NCBI GenBank assembly: GCA_001179505.1
Contig: CDMY01000385.1
Location: 1 to 64,000 of the forward strand
DNA: 64,000 nucleotides
Reading direction: 5' to 3'
From: Vitrella brassicaformis
Lineage: Eukaryota > Sar > Vitrellaceae
Part shown: positions 13,227-24,600 of the stretch, piece by piece
Numbering within the stretch: the stretch's first letter is position 1
How the letters are laid out: each line of letters starts with the position of its first letter
Program-made: the position numbers and the translations under genes
The notes under the pieces: generated by a model
Database searches by the model: none
What the model was told of the DNA's origin: nothing
The model's input: the letters and a program-made list of their open reading frames with translations, nothing else

Positions 13227-14497
13227 ACTGACGGAAAGCTGAGTACGGGGAGAGAGCTGGATCTGGGCAAATGACGGATCGAGTAGAAAGCAGCCGGAGG
13301 GGTGGACAGAGGGATGGGAGAGAAGGTGGATTGGGCAGTGGGAGGAATCCGGTGAGAGAGTGGGAGCGGACTGGTGGATTTCGGATTGGCCGTTAGCATT
13401 GGGAAGTGTACCATTCCCAACGTTAACAGACAGTTTTCGATCGCAACCTGGCCCGCAACGTAAACGCTGCTTTGGGCGGTCCGCGCCTACCCCTCGATGC
13501 GTGTCATTTACCCGAGTCCCGGCCAAGCACTGCACACACCAGCACGACACTCATTGTTTGTCCACTCATCAATCAGCCATTCATTCAGTCCTCCACAATA
13601 GACCACTCGTTGGGCAGGGGACAGCCACGCCAGGCTTACATATCAACACAGCAACGAGGCAGGCAGGCGAGTCAGCCACTGAATGTACACACACGACGCA
13701 CCGGTGATGCACACGGCCGTCACCAAAGGCAAAGAGCAAGGCAAGGCAAGGCAAGGCAAGAAATCAATCAAGGCAGAGAGAGGGAGGGAGGCGGAGAGGA
13801 AAGAATGAGAGAGAAGGTATCATATGGTCGTGCGTGTCTGTCTGTCTGTCTGTTGTCTGAAGCGATCGCGATGACCCAAAGCCATATTTATGTATGGGTT
13901 CGTTCCTCTTTCGGCCATCGATCGCATCGCATCGCGTGACGTGACGTGACACCCCCCCCTCCCACCCGCCATACCCCTCTGCACACATTCAGCCAGCCAA
14001 CCAACCGGGCACCGTCCGAAACTACAGAGAAACGAGCATGCCAAGAAACAACAAACTTGTATGCTACACGGCACACACCCACACCGGCCGCAGACAGACA
14101 TCCAGACATCCGGGCAGGCAGGCAGGCAGGCAGCCACACATGGAAAAAAATCACGTCAGTCATGGTCATATTGCCGCCACGACACACCTTTCGGTCATGG
14201 CTGGCAAAAAAGGCAACCAACGCCGCCAGAAGTTTTTGTTTGCACCATCAAGTCCCTCCCACCGCAGGCAGGCAGGCAGGCAGGCACGTATGAAGAGCGA
14301 TGAATCCAGCCAGCCAGCCATCCACCATCAGTCAGCCGCGCATGTGGGCCTATAGCACACACATACAGCATCAAGCATCAACGTACACTTGTGTCTAATC
14401 ATTGATCATCTGGTGTGTGTGTGTGCACGTGTGTGTGCGTGTGGGTGTGGATGTGTTTGGGTGTGTGTGTGTTTGTTATTATGGGTGCAGAATATCA
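13227..14497. other. Intergenic spacer between two minus-strand genes
   Basis: Holds the promoter of the small secreted-protein gene at its left end and the 3' flank of the WYK-repeat gene at its right end. Simple repeats include (GGCAA)n at about 13738-13760, CATCG/TGACG units at about 13920-13950 and (GGCA)n at about 14114-14132 and 14264-14285. No supported gene. Confidence 0.5.
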
Positions 14498-16629
14498 TCA
14501 GCTGTGGATTGGTACCAGTTTGATCTTCTGCCCCTGGATGATTTCGTTCTGTTTCTTCTCCTGCTGCAGGACGCGGTACAGCCCCACTATCTGCTCCTCA
14601 GACGCCTCGTCCTACATTGCACGACGCACACAACACATCACACACGCGTCGGCACCAAGGTCTTGGTGGGGATGGTGTGTGTGTTTGATGATGTGTGGGC
14701 AATGGGCGGGTGGCGTGCTGACCGGCTTGAACGGCAGTTTGTCAGCCTTCACCTTCTTGATGGCGTTCTTGGCGCGCTGCAACTCAATCGAGGCCTTCAG
14801 ATCCTTGTACCTGCACACACAAGGAGGGAGGGAGGGAGGCAGGGAGGGAGGGAGGGAGGGGTATGCATGCTGTTCTCAACATCCCCATAAATATGTCTGT
14901 GTGCCTGGCCACCGACCACTGGACGAGCTGCCGGTCGTCGGCCGTCTCGGGGTCAAATCCTATCTTCTCGCCCTTCTTCACTGCAGAGAGAGGATATGGA
15001 TCGTTGAGCATGGCTGGCTGTGTGTGGCGAGAGAGTTCCTCCCATACCCCTGATCTTGGATAGGGTTTTGGCAGATTGTTTGAGCTTGGTGAAGGCCTTT
15101 TTGTCCTCCAACTCCTGCAGAACCCCACGGTACCTGTCAGTCAGTCAGTCAGTGGGCCAATACCGCACCACACACACACACACACACACAGACGCACAGA
15201 CGCACAGACTGACATTGGATGAGCAGAGGCTCTCTACTATGCTGGCTGGCTGACCACGTGGTATAGTCGTCATTGGTCCATCCCTCCGTCGACAACTCGC
15301 CCTTCTTAGACAGACGGCGCGCCTTCGCCCTGCACACCCAGCACACCCAGCACACCCACCAACACCCGGAAGTGATGCGATCGATGTAGCCAGCGACGGT
15401 CGAGGCTCTCTTCCTTCCGTACTTACTTGGCTGCGATGACGGTCACCTTGGGCTCGGCCTTCCGCACCTCAGTCTCCTCCACACGCTCAGCCTGGCGTAA
15501 AAGGAGAGAGAGATAAAGGGGAGTGAGCGAAGGCAGGAGGGTGGAGTGTGCGTGTTGTGTTGTGTGTGAGAAATGGCAGGCACCTGCCGCACGAGTCTGG
15601 CCTCCCGCTGGTCCTTCAGGAACTGCTTGTACCAACCCACCAGTCTAGCGTCCGACGGCATCCTGACCGACAGACAGACAGAGAACCAGACGGACGCAGT
15701 GCATGACGGCGGCTCCTATGTAAGAGAGTGTAAGTGTGTGTGCGAAGGCTCACTGTGTGATGATGTTCTTCTCCAGTGCGGCCTTGGCCTTCTTGCGGGC
15801 GCGCTCTATCTCGCGAGACGCCTTGGCAGCCTCCTGACACACATGACATGGTCAGTCAACATGTCAGTCAGAGTCAACACACAGCCGCTGCCTCCCTCGG
15901 CATCCTACAGGCAGGCAGGCAGCTGACCTTTTCCTCCTTGATAGCAGCCTTCTGGTTCTTGTACCAGGCCACCAACGCATCCCGGTCGTCGCCAGATGGC
16001 ACCCTGCACACACAGACACCCACCCACCCATGACACCGACCGACCAGCTCCTCGCATAAATCGATCCATCTCCTCCCTGTGCCGCATGGCATGGTGCTTA
16101 CTTTGCGTTGGGGTCAGCGGTCTTGAACGTCTCTGCTAGTTTCTGCGCCGCTTTGACGACCGAGGTCGACACCTTGGCGCCAGCCTTGGCCGCCTTGGCC
16201 CCACGAGCAGCCGTGGTCTTGCCAGCAGCCGCAGTGGCCGCGCCCCTCACGCCAACGCCCCCAATCTCCAACAAACAGCGATACTGCCACACACCAGAAC
16301 ACAACACAACACAACACAGAGACAGAATGCAATGCAGCTGTACTATCTATCGGTGTGGGTATAGAGAGAGGGTGTTGGCTTGCAGCAGCGTGCCTTGCCT
16401 TGTCAGCGAGTTTGAAGCCGTCCGGTCCGACGTAGGCCATCATGGACGGCGAGGGCAGGACCACCCTATGCATCGGGGAGGCCTGGTTGGCAGTGGGGGA
16501 CACAAACATCGAGTGCGGCGTGGCGGCGAAGTAGCGGGCGCCTCCACAGGCAGGCCCAAGCATGCGGGCCGCCGTCGGGGCGAACGGCAGCTGAGGACAC
16601 CGAGCAATCGGCAGCCGCAGCGAAGACAT
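14498..16629 (-). CDS. Multi-exon protein built from WYK-type repeats
   Basis: Eleven exons, 16629-16399, 16283-16102, 16003-15928, 15833-15754, 15662-15584, 15491-15427, 15329-15255, 15133-15048, 14980-14917, 14810-14723 and 14611-14498, give 379 residues. The first 70 residues are Ser/Ala/Pro/Arg-rich without acidic residues, compatible with an organelle-targeting presequence, then an Ala/Lys-rich segment. From residue about 140 a motif recurs at least five times: DRDALVAWYKNQKAA, DARLVGWYKQFLKDQ, TNDDYTTWYRGVLQEL, DDRQLVQWYKDLKAS and SEEQIVGLYRVLQQEK, each followed by a Lys/Glu/Ala helix. I do not recognise this repeat. Exon ends fall at matching places: in two repeats the Trp codon itself is split. 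The first intron has a probable GC donor (AAG|GCAAGG). Function unknown; the repeats may form short helical pairs. Confidence 0.75.
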
Positions 16630-16726
16630 CGCGAATTCGATGTGTTTGGGAACTCTATGCTATCCACTCCAACAACAGCTACGGTTTCACCCGGTTGGAA
16701 CGTTTCTGAGCTCAAGCTCGACCCCA

Positions 16727-16734
16727 AGCTCGCA
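16727..16734 (+). promoter_or_regulatory. AGCTCGCA motif in a divergent promoter
   Basis: Octamer in the 194-bp spacer between the WYK-repeat gene (ATG 16629, minus) and the PARG-like gene (ATG 16824, plus). A partial copy, AAGCTCGA, lies just upstream at about 16714. Confidence 0.4.
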
Positions 16735-16823
16735 ATCCTGTTCCGCTTCCTCTGAAAAACAGGTATTCCTGATACTGTTCCTCACTCATCGAGACTCACT
16801 TGGCCAGCTCCGAACAGTCTGCA

Positions 16824-19492
16824 ATGAGTGAGCGCATGTTTCTGCTTCGGACGCCTCACGAGGTCCGCAGCCTCTCACACGGCTATCCCCGGACATCGCA
16901 GGCCCTCCGCTCCATCCTCCACCGCATCAAGACCGGCACACACCCATCAGCTGAGGACGCCCGCACACCAGAGGCCGAGGTCCCATGTTTGGAGGCTGCC
17001 ATTGAGGCCTATGAGTCCCTGAAGCAAAAGAGCGACGGGAGCTTCACCTTCTGGCGGGATTTGATGCCCTGCGTGTGGTCGTGGGTGTGCGAGGAGGAGA
17101 TTCTCGGCGGCATGTCGCCGGCTGTGTCGTCTGGTGGCGCTGCCGGGTGCTGGGACGGGGCGTTGGGGCTGGTGACCAAGCCGGGCGACCGAGTGGAGGT
17201 CTCCCGGAAGACGTGCCGCGCCATACTCGCTAACGCATTCCTGCTTAACCTGAGAGAGGTACACTCATCACTCATAGAGAGGAGTGACTGACGTGTGTAT
17301 TGGATTGGATTGTGTGTCCTTTTGTTTGTTTCGGTGGATTAGGCGGACGAGGACGACACTGCAGGCATTTCTGAGGGCGCCGCATCGTCCCCCGCCCCGC
17401 CTCGGTTCGGGCAGCTGAGCTTCGAGGCCACCTATATCCTGCCGCGGAGCTCAAATGGCTTCCCTGTCGGCTTCCATCGGCTGCTGTGCTTCCTGGCGTA
17501 CCTGGACCTGGCGGCATCCTTCGACGCACAGCAGCTGGAGGAAAGTGTGGTCATCGAACGGTATGGGAGAACAAACAGGGGGAGTGGGTGGGNNNNNNNN
17601 NNNNNNNNNNNNNNNNNNNNNNNNNNNNNNNNNNNNNNNNNNNNNNNNNNNNNNNNNNNNNNNNNNNNNNNNNNNNNNNNNNNNNNNNNNNNNNNNNNNN
17701 NNNNNNNNNNNNNNNNNNNNNNNNNNNNNNNNNNNNNNNNNNNNNNNNNNNNNNNNNNNNNNNNNNNNNNNNNNNNNNNNNNNNNNNNNNNNNNNNNNNN
17801 NNNNNNNNNNNNNNNNNNNNNNNNNNNNNNNNNNNNNNNNNNNNNNNNNNNNNNNNNNNNNNNNNNNNNNNNNNNNNNNNNNNNNNNNNNNNGGTCATCG
17901 AACGGTATGGGAGAACAAACAGGGGGAGTGGGTGGGTGGGTGGGTTGTGAGTATGCATGTTTCTTTCTCTCTCTCCGTCTTCCTGTGTCATATGTGTGTC
18001 AGGTATGGCCCAGCTGCCCCTCAGCCGGCCGTGTCTCTGTCTGCCTCTGCTCTGGCGTTCCTGTCGTCACCCAGCACCGCTCGAGCGTCGATCGGGCCGG
18101 CTGGCGGATGGGGAAAGGTGGATGCGCCGGTGGACGTGGACGCAGTGAGGGTGACGCAGGCCGCCATGGAGGAGCCACACGCACACTGCTTTGTCGACTT
18201 CGGTGAGTGAGTGAGGAGGGTCTAGAGCGAGTGTATTTCTCTCGGCAGGGTGACTGGTCTGGGTGGCTGGGGGATGTGATGTGATGTGTGCCCCCAGCGA
18301 ATCGTCAGATCCACATTGGGCGCATCCTTGGGTCGTTGGCGACTCAGGAGGAGATCCTCTTCTCGTGCTGTCCCGAGCTGTACATAACGCTGCTCAACGT
18401 GAGCTGCATGAGCGACACTGAGGTGGTCATCATCCGGAACGTCCGTCGGGTGTCGGCCTACACCGGCTACCTCTCCACATTCACCTTCAGCGGCTTCTAC
18501 AAGGTACGTGGGGGGTGGGTGGAACTGGGTGATGAAATGAATGCCATGCCCACCGCATGGTATGTATGTCCACCCACGCAAATGTCGTCCGTCAATGTTC
18601 TTTGTGTGTGCCATGCAGGGCTCCCAGCTGGTGACGGACGTGTTGGCTCTCGACGCCACCATGTCTGACCACTTCAACACGTCCCAGATCGACCGCGACA
18701 TGAACAAGGCATACCTGGGCTTCAAGCACGCCGCGCACCCCCACGTGGTGACAACCACACAGACACAAACACAGACCGACCCCTCCCCTCCCGCCGAGAC
18801 CGACGCAGCCAACGGCGCTCCTTCCTTGCCGTCCAAGGCCGTCATCGTCACGGGCCGCTGGGGTGAGTGACGTACGGCGAGGGCTGGGGTGGTTCGTCTG
18901 GTCTGACTGACGATGGATGGTCGTGTCCTTGTCACTTTTGCAGGTTGCGGCGTGTTCGGTGGGGACAAGGCATTCAAGTTCATTCAACAGGTAGGTGGGT
19001 GGACGGATGATGGAGACACGGTGGTCCCCAATTCACCTCGGTGAGTGTCTCGTGTCTGTCTGTGTGTGCAGCTGTGTGCAGCAACAGCGGCGAGCAACGT
19101 GACACTGGAGTACTCGACATTCCACGACGCACACACCGAGAAGTAGGCAATGGACGGACGGATGGATGGATGGATGGACTTAGCGTGCAGATGCGCAATA
19201 AGCATTCTTTTCTGTCCATCAGGTTGTTTGGCGAGCTGCTGTCGTTGATGCGTGAGCACAAGGTCACCGTCGCAGAGGCATACAGGTCTGGTGCGCCCTG
19301 CCGCGCACCAGTGAGTGACGCAAACCGCCGCTTACGAGTGTGATGTTTGTCCATGTGTCGCCCGACCATTTGTGCAGGTGGATGTGTAGCTTCAAAGGTT
19401 CCTTGTCGCGCCAGCCGCAGGCCAACTTTGCGGACTACTTCAAGCACATGATAGTGCGCACCAAGGGCCAGAAGAGCTGTGGGTGCGTGTGA
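16824..19492 (+). CDS. Poly(ADP-ribose) glycohydrolase (PARG)-like protein
   Basis: Nine exons, 16824-17258, 17343-17560, 18003-18202, 18298-18503, 18619-18862, 18944-18990, 19072-19142, 19223-19285 and 19378-19492, give 532 residues. PARG removes poly(ADP-ribose) from proteins after DNA damage. Family landmarks in order: CRAILANAFLLNL (N-terminal helical domain), HCFVDFAN, QEEILFSCCPELYITLL with QEE at 301-303 (the two Glu being the catalytic pair in PARG), VVIIRNVRRVSAYTGYLSTF (tyrosine clasp region), IVTGRWGCGVFGGDKAFKFI and YSTFHDAHTEKLFG. Just before QEE, the family's GGG is replaced by HIG (290-292) with eight residues before QEE, so activity is uncertain. A Thr/Gln-rich linker interrupts exon 5. 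The second intron contains a 300-N assembly gap. Confidence 0.85.
17593..17892. other. Assembly gap (300 N) with duplicated flanks
   Basis: Exactly 300 N inside the second intron of the PARG-like gene. The 44 bases before the gap (17549-17592) are identical to the 44 bases after it (17893-17936), including the splice donor. This is most easily explained as two contig ends that overlap and were not merged, so the gap probably does not exist. Collapsing it gives a 98-bp intron, typical for this window. Confidence 0.85.
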
Positions 19493-20744
19493 GCCTCAGT
19501 GAGCTGCATCGATGAGTGAGTGAGTGCGTGTGTGTCTGTAAGTAGCTAACACACGTGTGTGTAGACGAGGAGCGGCCTCGTAGTGTAGAAGTGCTGTCTG
19601 GGTGTTCGTGGAAGTATGGCCATGCCATGGTGTGTGACGCGTCGCGTGTTTTATTGACTGAACATATTGACTGAATATATTATGACCGAACACTTCTTCC
19701 TTCCCTGAGTACACTGACTGACTGCATGGTGGACACGTCAGTCGCCACGCCACGGCACACACAAAGTCGTGTTGTGTGGGACACACTCACAGCCGCACGC
19801 AGTGTAGTGTCTTGAAAGCACCACATTCAACATGTTATGTGTGTATGTCACTCACTGGTCGGTCACTGGCTCACCAAGGCAAGAAACACACGCTGACCAC
19901 GAGGGGCGCTCATTTACCAATCAATCGCGCAGGCGGGGAGGCAGGGAAGGAAGGGAGGCTTCCACCCCAACCAACACACCGACCGCCCCCTGCCATCCAA
20001 GCAGACAGACAGCATGCATTGCAAAAAGAACCACTTCTCAAAACATCCATACAGACAGACAGACAGACACTGACCTGACTGGCCTGAGTATGAGGGTGTG
20101 GTGTGCTCATCGTCCCGGGCAACCAACCAACCAACCAACCAACCGAGTCCCTGAATATACGAATGTGGTGTGTGTCTTCCTTCCTTGCTTCTCCTATGTA
20201 CCCATCCATCCCTCACAGACAGAAGTCTGCCTACATAGGACCGGACTGCATCCACCCATACAGTGCACACCACGCTATACGGTCCTTCGTTTCGCTTTCT
20301 GTGTGCGGTGGGATGCGGTGCGTGGGGAAGGGGGCGACGCCCATCCACTGACTGCAGACAAAAATGCATAGCGAGGCGAGATCATGTGGTTCTTTCCTTC
20401 CTTCTGGGTGCCCAACTTAGCCGCAGCTGAGCTGACCGCCGGCCGGCGCTTGCTGAGTGAGCTTAGCATCAGACGAACAGACAGACAGAGAGGCAGGCAA
20501 GCCGATGCCATTGGGTGGGTATCTCATCCTTCCTTCTCGCTTCTTACACTCATGCATGCAGGCACAAACACACCACAAGGCACACAGCACACAGCAGTCA
20601 GTCACGAGATCGCATCACACACACGCGGAAATGCACGAAACGCACCCACACACACACGAGGCGGGCGGGCAGGCAGCCTCGTTCGTGTGGTCCTTAAAAC
20701 TCTCATCCATCTTGCATGCCTTTTGCCTCTTGCCGCTCACTGAC
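19493..20744. other. Convergent intergenic spacer
   Basis: 1.25 kb between the 3' ends of the PARG-like and KH genes. It carries (AACC)6 at 20121-20144, CAGA repeats near 20050-20065 and other CA-rich low complexity. No exon, RNA gene or mobile element was recognised. Confidence 0.5.
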
Positions 20745-23700
20745 TCAGCTGTCCTCCATGACCATCTCATCGTCGTACGCCACGCCACCACCACCACCGC
20801 CCTCCTTCTTTGGCTCCTCCTGCTGCTGCTGCTGCTGCTCTTTGGCCTCCTCATCCTTCTTACCGTCCTCACCCTTCGTCTCGGCACTGGCAGCACCACC
20901 ACCCTCAGCAGCTGGGGCTTCTGGGCCCCCTCCTGGCGGAAGGGCACTCGCAGGGTCATCCTGCTTCTCGCCCTCCTTCTTGTCCGCCGGCACACTCTCG
21001 CCGTTGGCGGTTGGCAGAGGGGCGCCCTCAGGAGTGGCATCCGTCGCTCCGTCAGTGGGCCGTTGCTCCCCAGCGGCAGGTTCTTCGCCAGAAGTGGCAG
21101 CGTCGGCAGGCTTGGCTGCATCAGTGGCGGTGGTGCCATTGGTGACGGGTGCGTCTTGCTGCTGCTGCTGCTGCTGCTGCTCTTGAGCAGTGACGGTGGG
21201 GTCAGTGGTGGTTGCGGCCTGCGTGTCGGCTCCTGGGGCGGCTTGGCCATACATATTCTGATACATCATGGCGTAGGCGTTGGGGTCCTGACGAAGGGAG
21301 GAGGGGGAAGGGGGGAAGGGGACAGGCAGAGGTGTGTGTGCGCGTGTGCCTTGTTTGTCGGTTCGTTCGAGCGTACCTGCTGCCACATGGCCATGAACTA
21401 AAAGGTTGAGGGAGAGAGAACGAGACACAACACACACGGCAGCACAGCAAACCAACCACAGAGAGACACACAGACATGCCAGGAACCACGCAGGCACCAA
21501 CGCAGGCGCGCCGCCTCTTTCTTCTCTCTCTCTGTCTGTCTTCGTGCGCTGCGTGTGTGATCCTTCCGTGTGGCTTTGTTGTCGGTCAGTGTGTGTGTGT
21601 GCACGTAAGTACCTGCATCATCATTTCTGGCGTCATGCCCATGCCCATCCCCATCGCCCCCATCATCATCGGGTTGAAACCCATCATAGCCGACATGTCA
21701 CCACCTGCTGCCGCACCACCACCAGCACCAGCACCGGCACCGCCGGCGGCCATAGCCGTCATGTCACCAGCCCCTGCCGCACCAGCCTCTCCATCGGCCT
21801 TTTTCTCTCCCTCTCCCTCTTTCTTGTCGCCCTCCTCCCCTTCGGCCTTCTTGCCCTCACCTTCAGCACCATCCCCCTCGGTCCCCGCTGCCTCCTTCTC
21901 CTTGTCGGCTCCCTCGCCCTCGGCCTTCTTCTCCCCTCCCTCCCCCGCAGCCGCACCGGCCCCCTCAGGCCCCTCTGGTGGATTGATGCCGGGGGCCGTG
22001 CCGAAGTTCATCATGGCAGTGCCGTCGGCGCCCCACATCTGGCTCATGTCCATGCCCATGCCCATCATCGGCATGCCCATGCCCATCGGGGGGAAGAAGG
22101 GCGGGAACCCACCCACACCCATGCCTCCAGGGGCGCCGTACGGCGGGTACATGGCCTGCGGCCCGGGGGACGGCCCTCCCCGCCAGCTGGCGGGGGGGCC
22201 GGTGCGGCTGCGTGACTCGAGTGCGGTGCCGTTGCGGTCAGCGAAGGAGTAGTGCTCGCCACTCGCTGCCAGGGTCTGTGGATCAAAGGCAGGCAGGCAG
22301 GCATGGATTATGTATGTGTAAAGCTTTCCAGTCAGAGTAGGCTGGCTGACCGATTCGATGAGGTATTGGATGTAGTCTCTGGCGTCGTTGGCGGACTCCT
22401 GAGTCATGGCGCGGACCTCAACCTCACTGATTCATGGATGGATACCACACAGATCGGTTCAACCAACAGCCATACTTCGCTATTGATAGGCAAATACACA
22501 TACACACCCACACCCACACGTATGGTACCGTTCGTCTCCGGTGACTTCCGAGTCCCTCTGGATGATGACCTTGCACTGGTACCGCTCCTCAACGCTCCGG
22601 ATGGACTCGCCCTTGCGGCCAATGACGATGCCCACGTGGTTGTTGCGGATCATCAAAGACGCAGAGCAGCCACGCGGGCGGTACCCCTCCCACGGAGCTA
22701 TGCCACGCGCCTCGCGGTCGCGTTGCTGCACACATGAATGAGAGAGAGATTGAGGTATGACACCACTTAAGTCTTCGTTGTTGGTCGAGTGGGTACCTTC
22801 TGGTCGACCTCGGCGAGGAGCTTTTTGATGTCCTCCTTGGCGGCGTCGATCTTCTCACGCGGGCCCTCGAAGTGCACCGTCCGCTGGGTGCCGCCGTCCG
22901 GCTCACGGTGGATCTGGATCTGTCACAGGACGGGCAGTGCATTGCAACACGGAGAGAGAGAGACGGCTGCAGCCACTCTACTTGTATGCTCTCGTGTGTG
23001 CGTGTCTGTGTGTGTGTGTGTGTACCTTGATTCTGTGGTCTGCCTGTAGCTTGCGTATGTTCTCGCCGCCCTTGCCGATGACCACGCCGGCCTGCTCGTT
23101 GGTCACGTTCATCTCCTCGCGGACCTTTCACACACAACAGACAAGACAGCACATAGCAACACACACAAAAGATTAGCGTCCCACAGAGCATAGCTCCTTT
23201 ATTCCTTTTTGTCTTTGCTCGCTGACTGACCGAGTTGGGGCCCCATTGCCCGTAGGACATAGACATGTCTGCCGGTGGTGCAACGGGCTGGTTGACGATG
23301 TAGGCCTGCCAAGCCCACAGACAGACAGAAGACATGCAATGCACTCAGAGGGTGTGCAGGCCAGGCGTGTGTGTGTGCCGTCCTTGGCCTTGTTGGTGCT
23401 GCGTACGTTTCGCAGGTGTGACTTGATAGATTCGTCGGCCTGGAAGATCTGCAGCAGACTCTGCTCGGCGTTGTCCAGGTCTGTGCGGCTGTCTGACTCC
23501 AGCTGACAGACAACACGCAATCACGCGATCACGCAAGCACAATGGCGGCCGACACACGGCGGTGGATTGGATGTGTGTGGTCGACGGTGGGTCGGTGGAT
23601 CGCTCACGAAGATGGAGAGGTCGTTGGTGGTTCGGTCGATCCTCAGAGTGGGTGAGCATCGCGTCTCGTCGCGGAAGCGATCCTTGTACAACACCGACGA

Positions 23701-24429
23701 GAACAAATCACCTACACAGACAGACCAACAGCAAACACACAGACACCGACACACCATCCATCCAGCCAGCCAGCCATCTCCGAACAGTCTGCTTACGGAC
23801 GAATGGCAGGTCTGCGTGTCTGGGCACGTCGACCGTCTTGGACTCCCTCTTGCCTGTCCCCCAGCTCCACTGCTGCCCCCCGCCCCCCTGCTGCACACGC
23901 TTGAGCGCCTCCATCGCCTTGGCCCTCGCCTCACTCACTATGTCGGCGTTGGCACCAGGGGCCATTCCCATACCCATCCCGCCACCGCCACCCAGCGGCA
24001 TCAGATTCGCCCCGGTCGCCCCGGTCGGCCCGCCGCCGAGCGGCATGAGGTTGGCGCCGGTAGCACCGCCTGGAGGCGGAGGTGATGGGCTGCCAGACGC
24101 GCCATCGGGGGTGTCGCTCCAGCGACTCACCCTGCACGAGAGATGGCCAGACAGAGAGGGAGGAATGAGACATGAGAGGCCCATGGGCGTGTCGGGATGC
24201 CTTCAGGGAAGCGTGTGAGTGCGCATGTGTTAGTATCTGTCTGCCAGCAGCTGTGCCTCCCTCCCGCTCTGACTGACCTGGGACGCTTGCTCTGAGGCTC
24301 TGCACGCACACACATACAGGACAGGAACAGCGGGAGAGATGATCTCATGCAGGCAGGCAGCGGGATGACGGGGCTAGTCTCTCTCTCCGCTGTGTGCAGC
24401 GAGTGCACCCACTTACCGTCGTAGGACAT
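20745..24429 (-). CDS. KH-domain RNA-binding protein (FUBP/KSRP-like layout)
   Basis: Thirteen exons, 24429-24417, 24299-24278, 24131-23797, 23711-23608, 23502-23407, 23305-23231, 23124-23026, 22919-22797, 22725-22520, 22426-22351, 22275-21613, 21397-21377 and 21287-20745, give 791 residues. Two clear KH domains bind single-stranded RNA or DNA: one around NEQAGVVIGKGGENIRKLQ (GKGG at 232-235), the second around NNHVGIVIGRKGESIRSVEE (GRKG at 325-328). A divergent KH-like segment may precede them (DRTTNDLSIFLESDSRTDL). The N-terminus is Gly/Met/Pro-rich. After the KH domains come a Gly/Pro/Met region (MGMGMPMMGMGMDM), a Glu/Lys/Gly/Ala tract, a second Met-rich patch, an NAYAMMYQNMYGQ segment, a polyQ run and an acidic C-terminus. 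Exon 1 codes for four residues and exon 12 for seven. It probably acts in mRNA processing or stability; the layout recalls FUBP proteins but is not proof. Confidence 0.87.
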
Positions 24430-24511
24430 GACCAGAGATGACAAGATCACTGCATAGCCAGTGCTCCAGTCCACACCGCAGTACCGCAGATCTCTGAATC
24501 ACCGCCTCGCC

Positions 24512-24519
24512 TGCGAGCT
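24512..24519 (-). promoter_or_regulatory. AGCTCGCA motif facing the KH gene
   Basis: The octamer on the minus strand (TGCGAGCT on plus), 83 bp upstream of the KH gene ATG at 24429. It forms a back-to-back pair with the plus-strand copy at 24563 in the same 171-bp divergent spacer. Confidence 0.45.
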
Positions 24520-24562
24520 TAGCCGACACCTTCAGGGTTCGGGTTTCATGGTTCGGTTTGTC

Positions 24563-24570
24563 AGCTCGCA
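24563..24570 (+). promoter_or_regulatory. AGCTCGCA motif facing the coiled-coil gene
   Basis: Plus-strand copy 31 bp upstream of ATG 24601. With the minus-strand copy at 24512-24519 it gives each divergent gene its own correctly oriented motif. Confidence 0.45.
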
Positions 24571-24600
24571 TTCGCGGTGCCAAGAGACGCCTATTTTAGT

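Noticed and set aside
17455-18210. Open frames spanning the N gap
   Set aside because: Artificial, because Ns cannot contain stops; the PARG frame is interrupted by an intron here.
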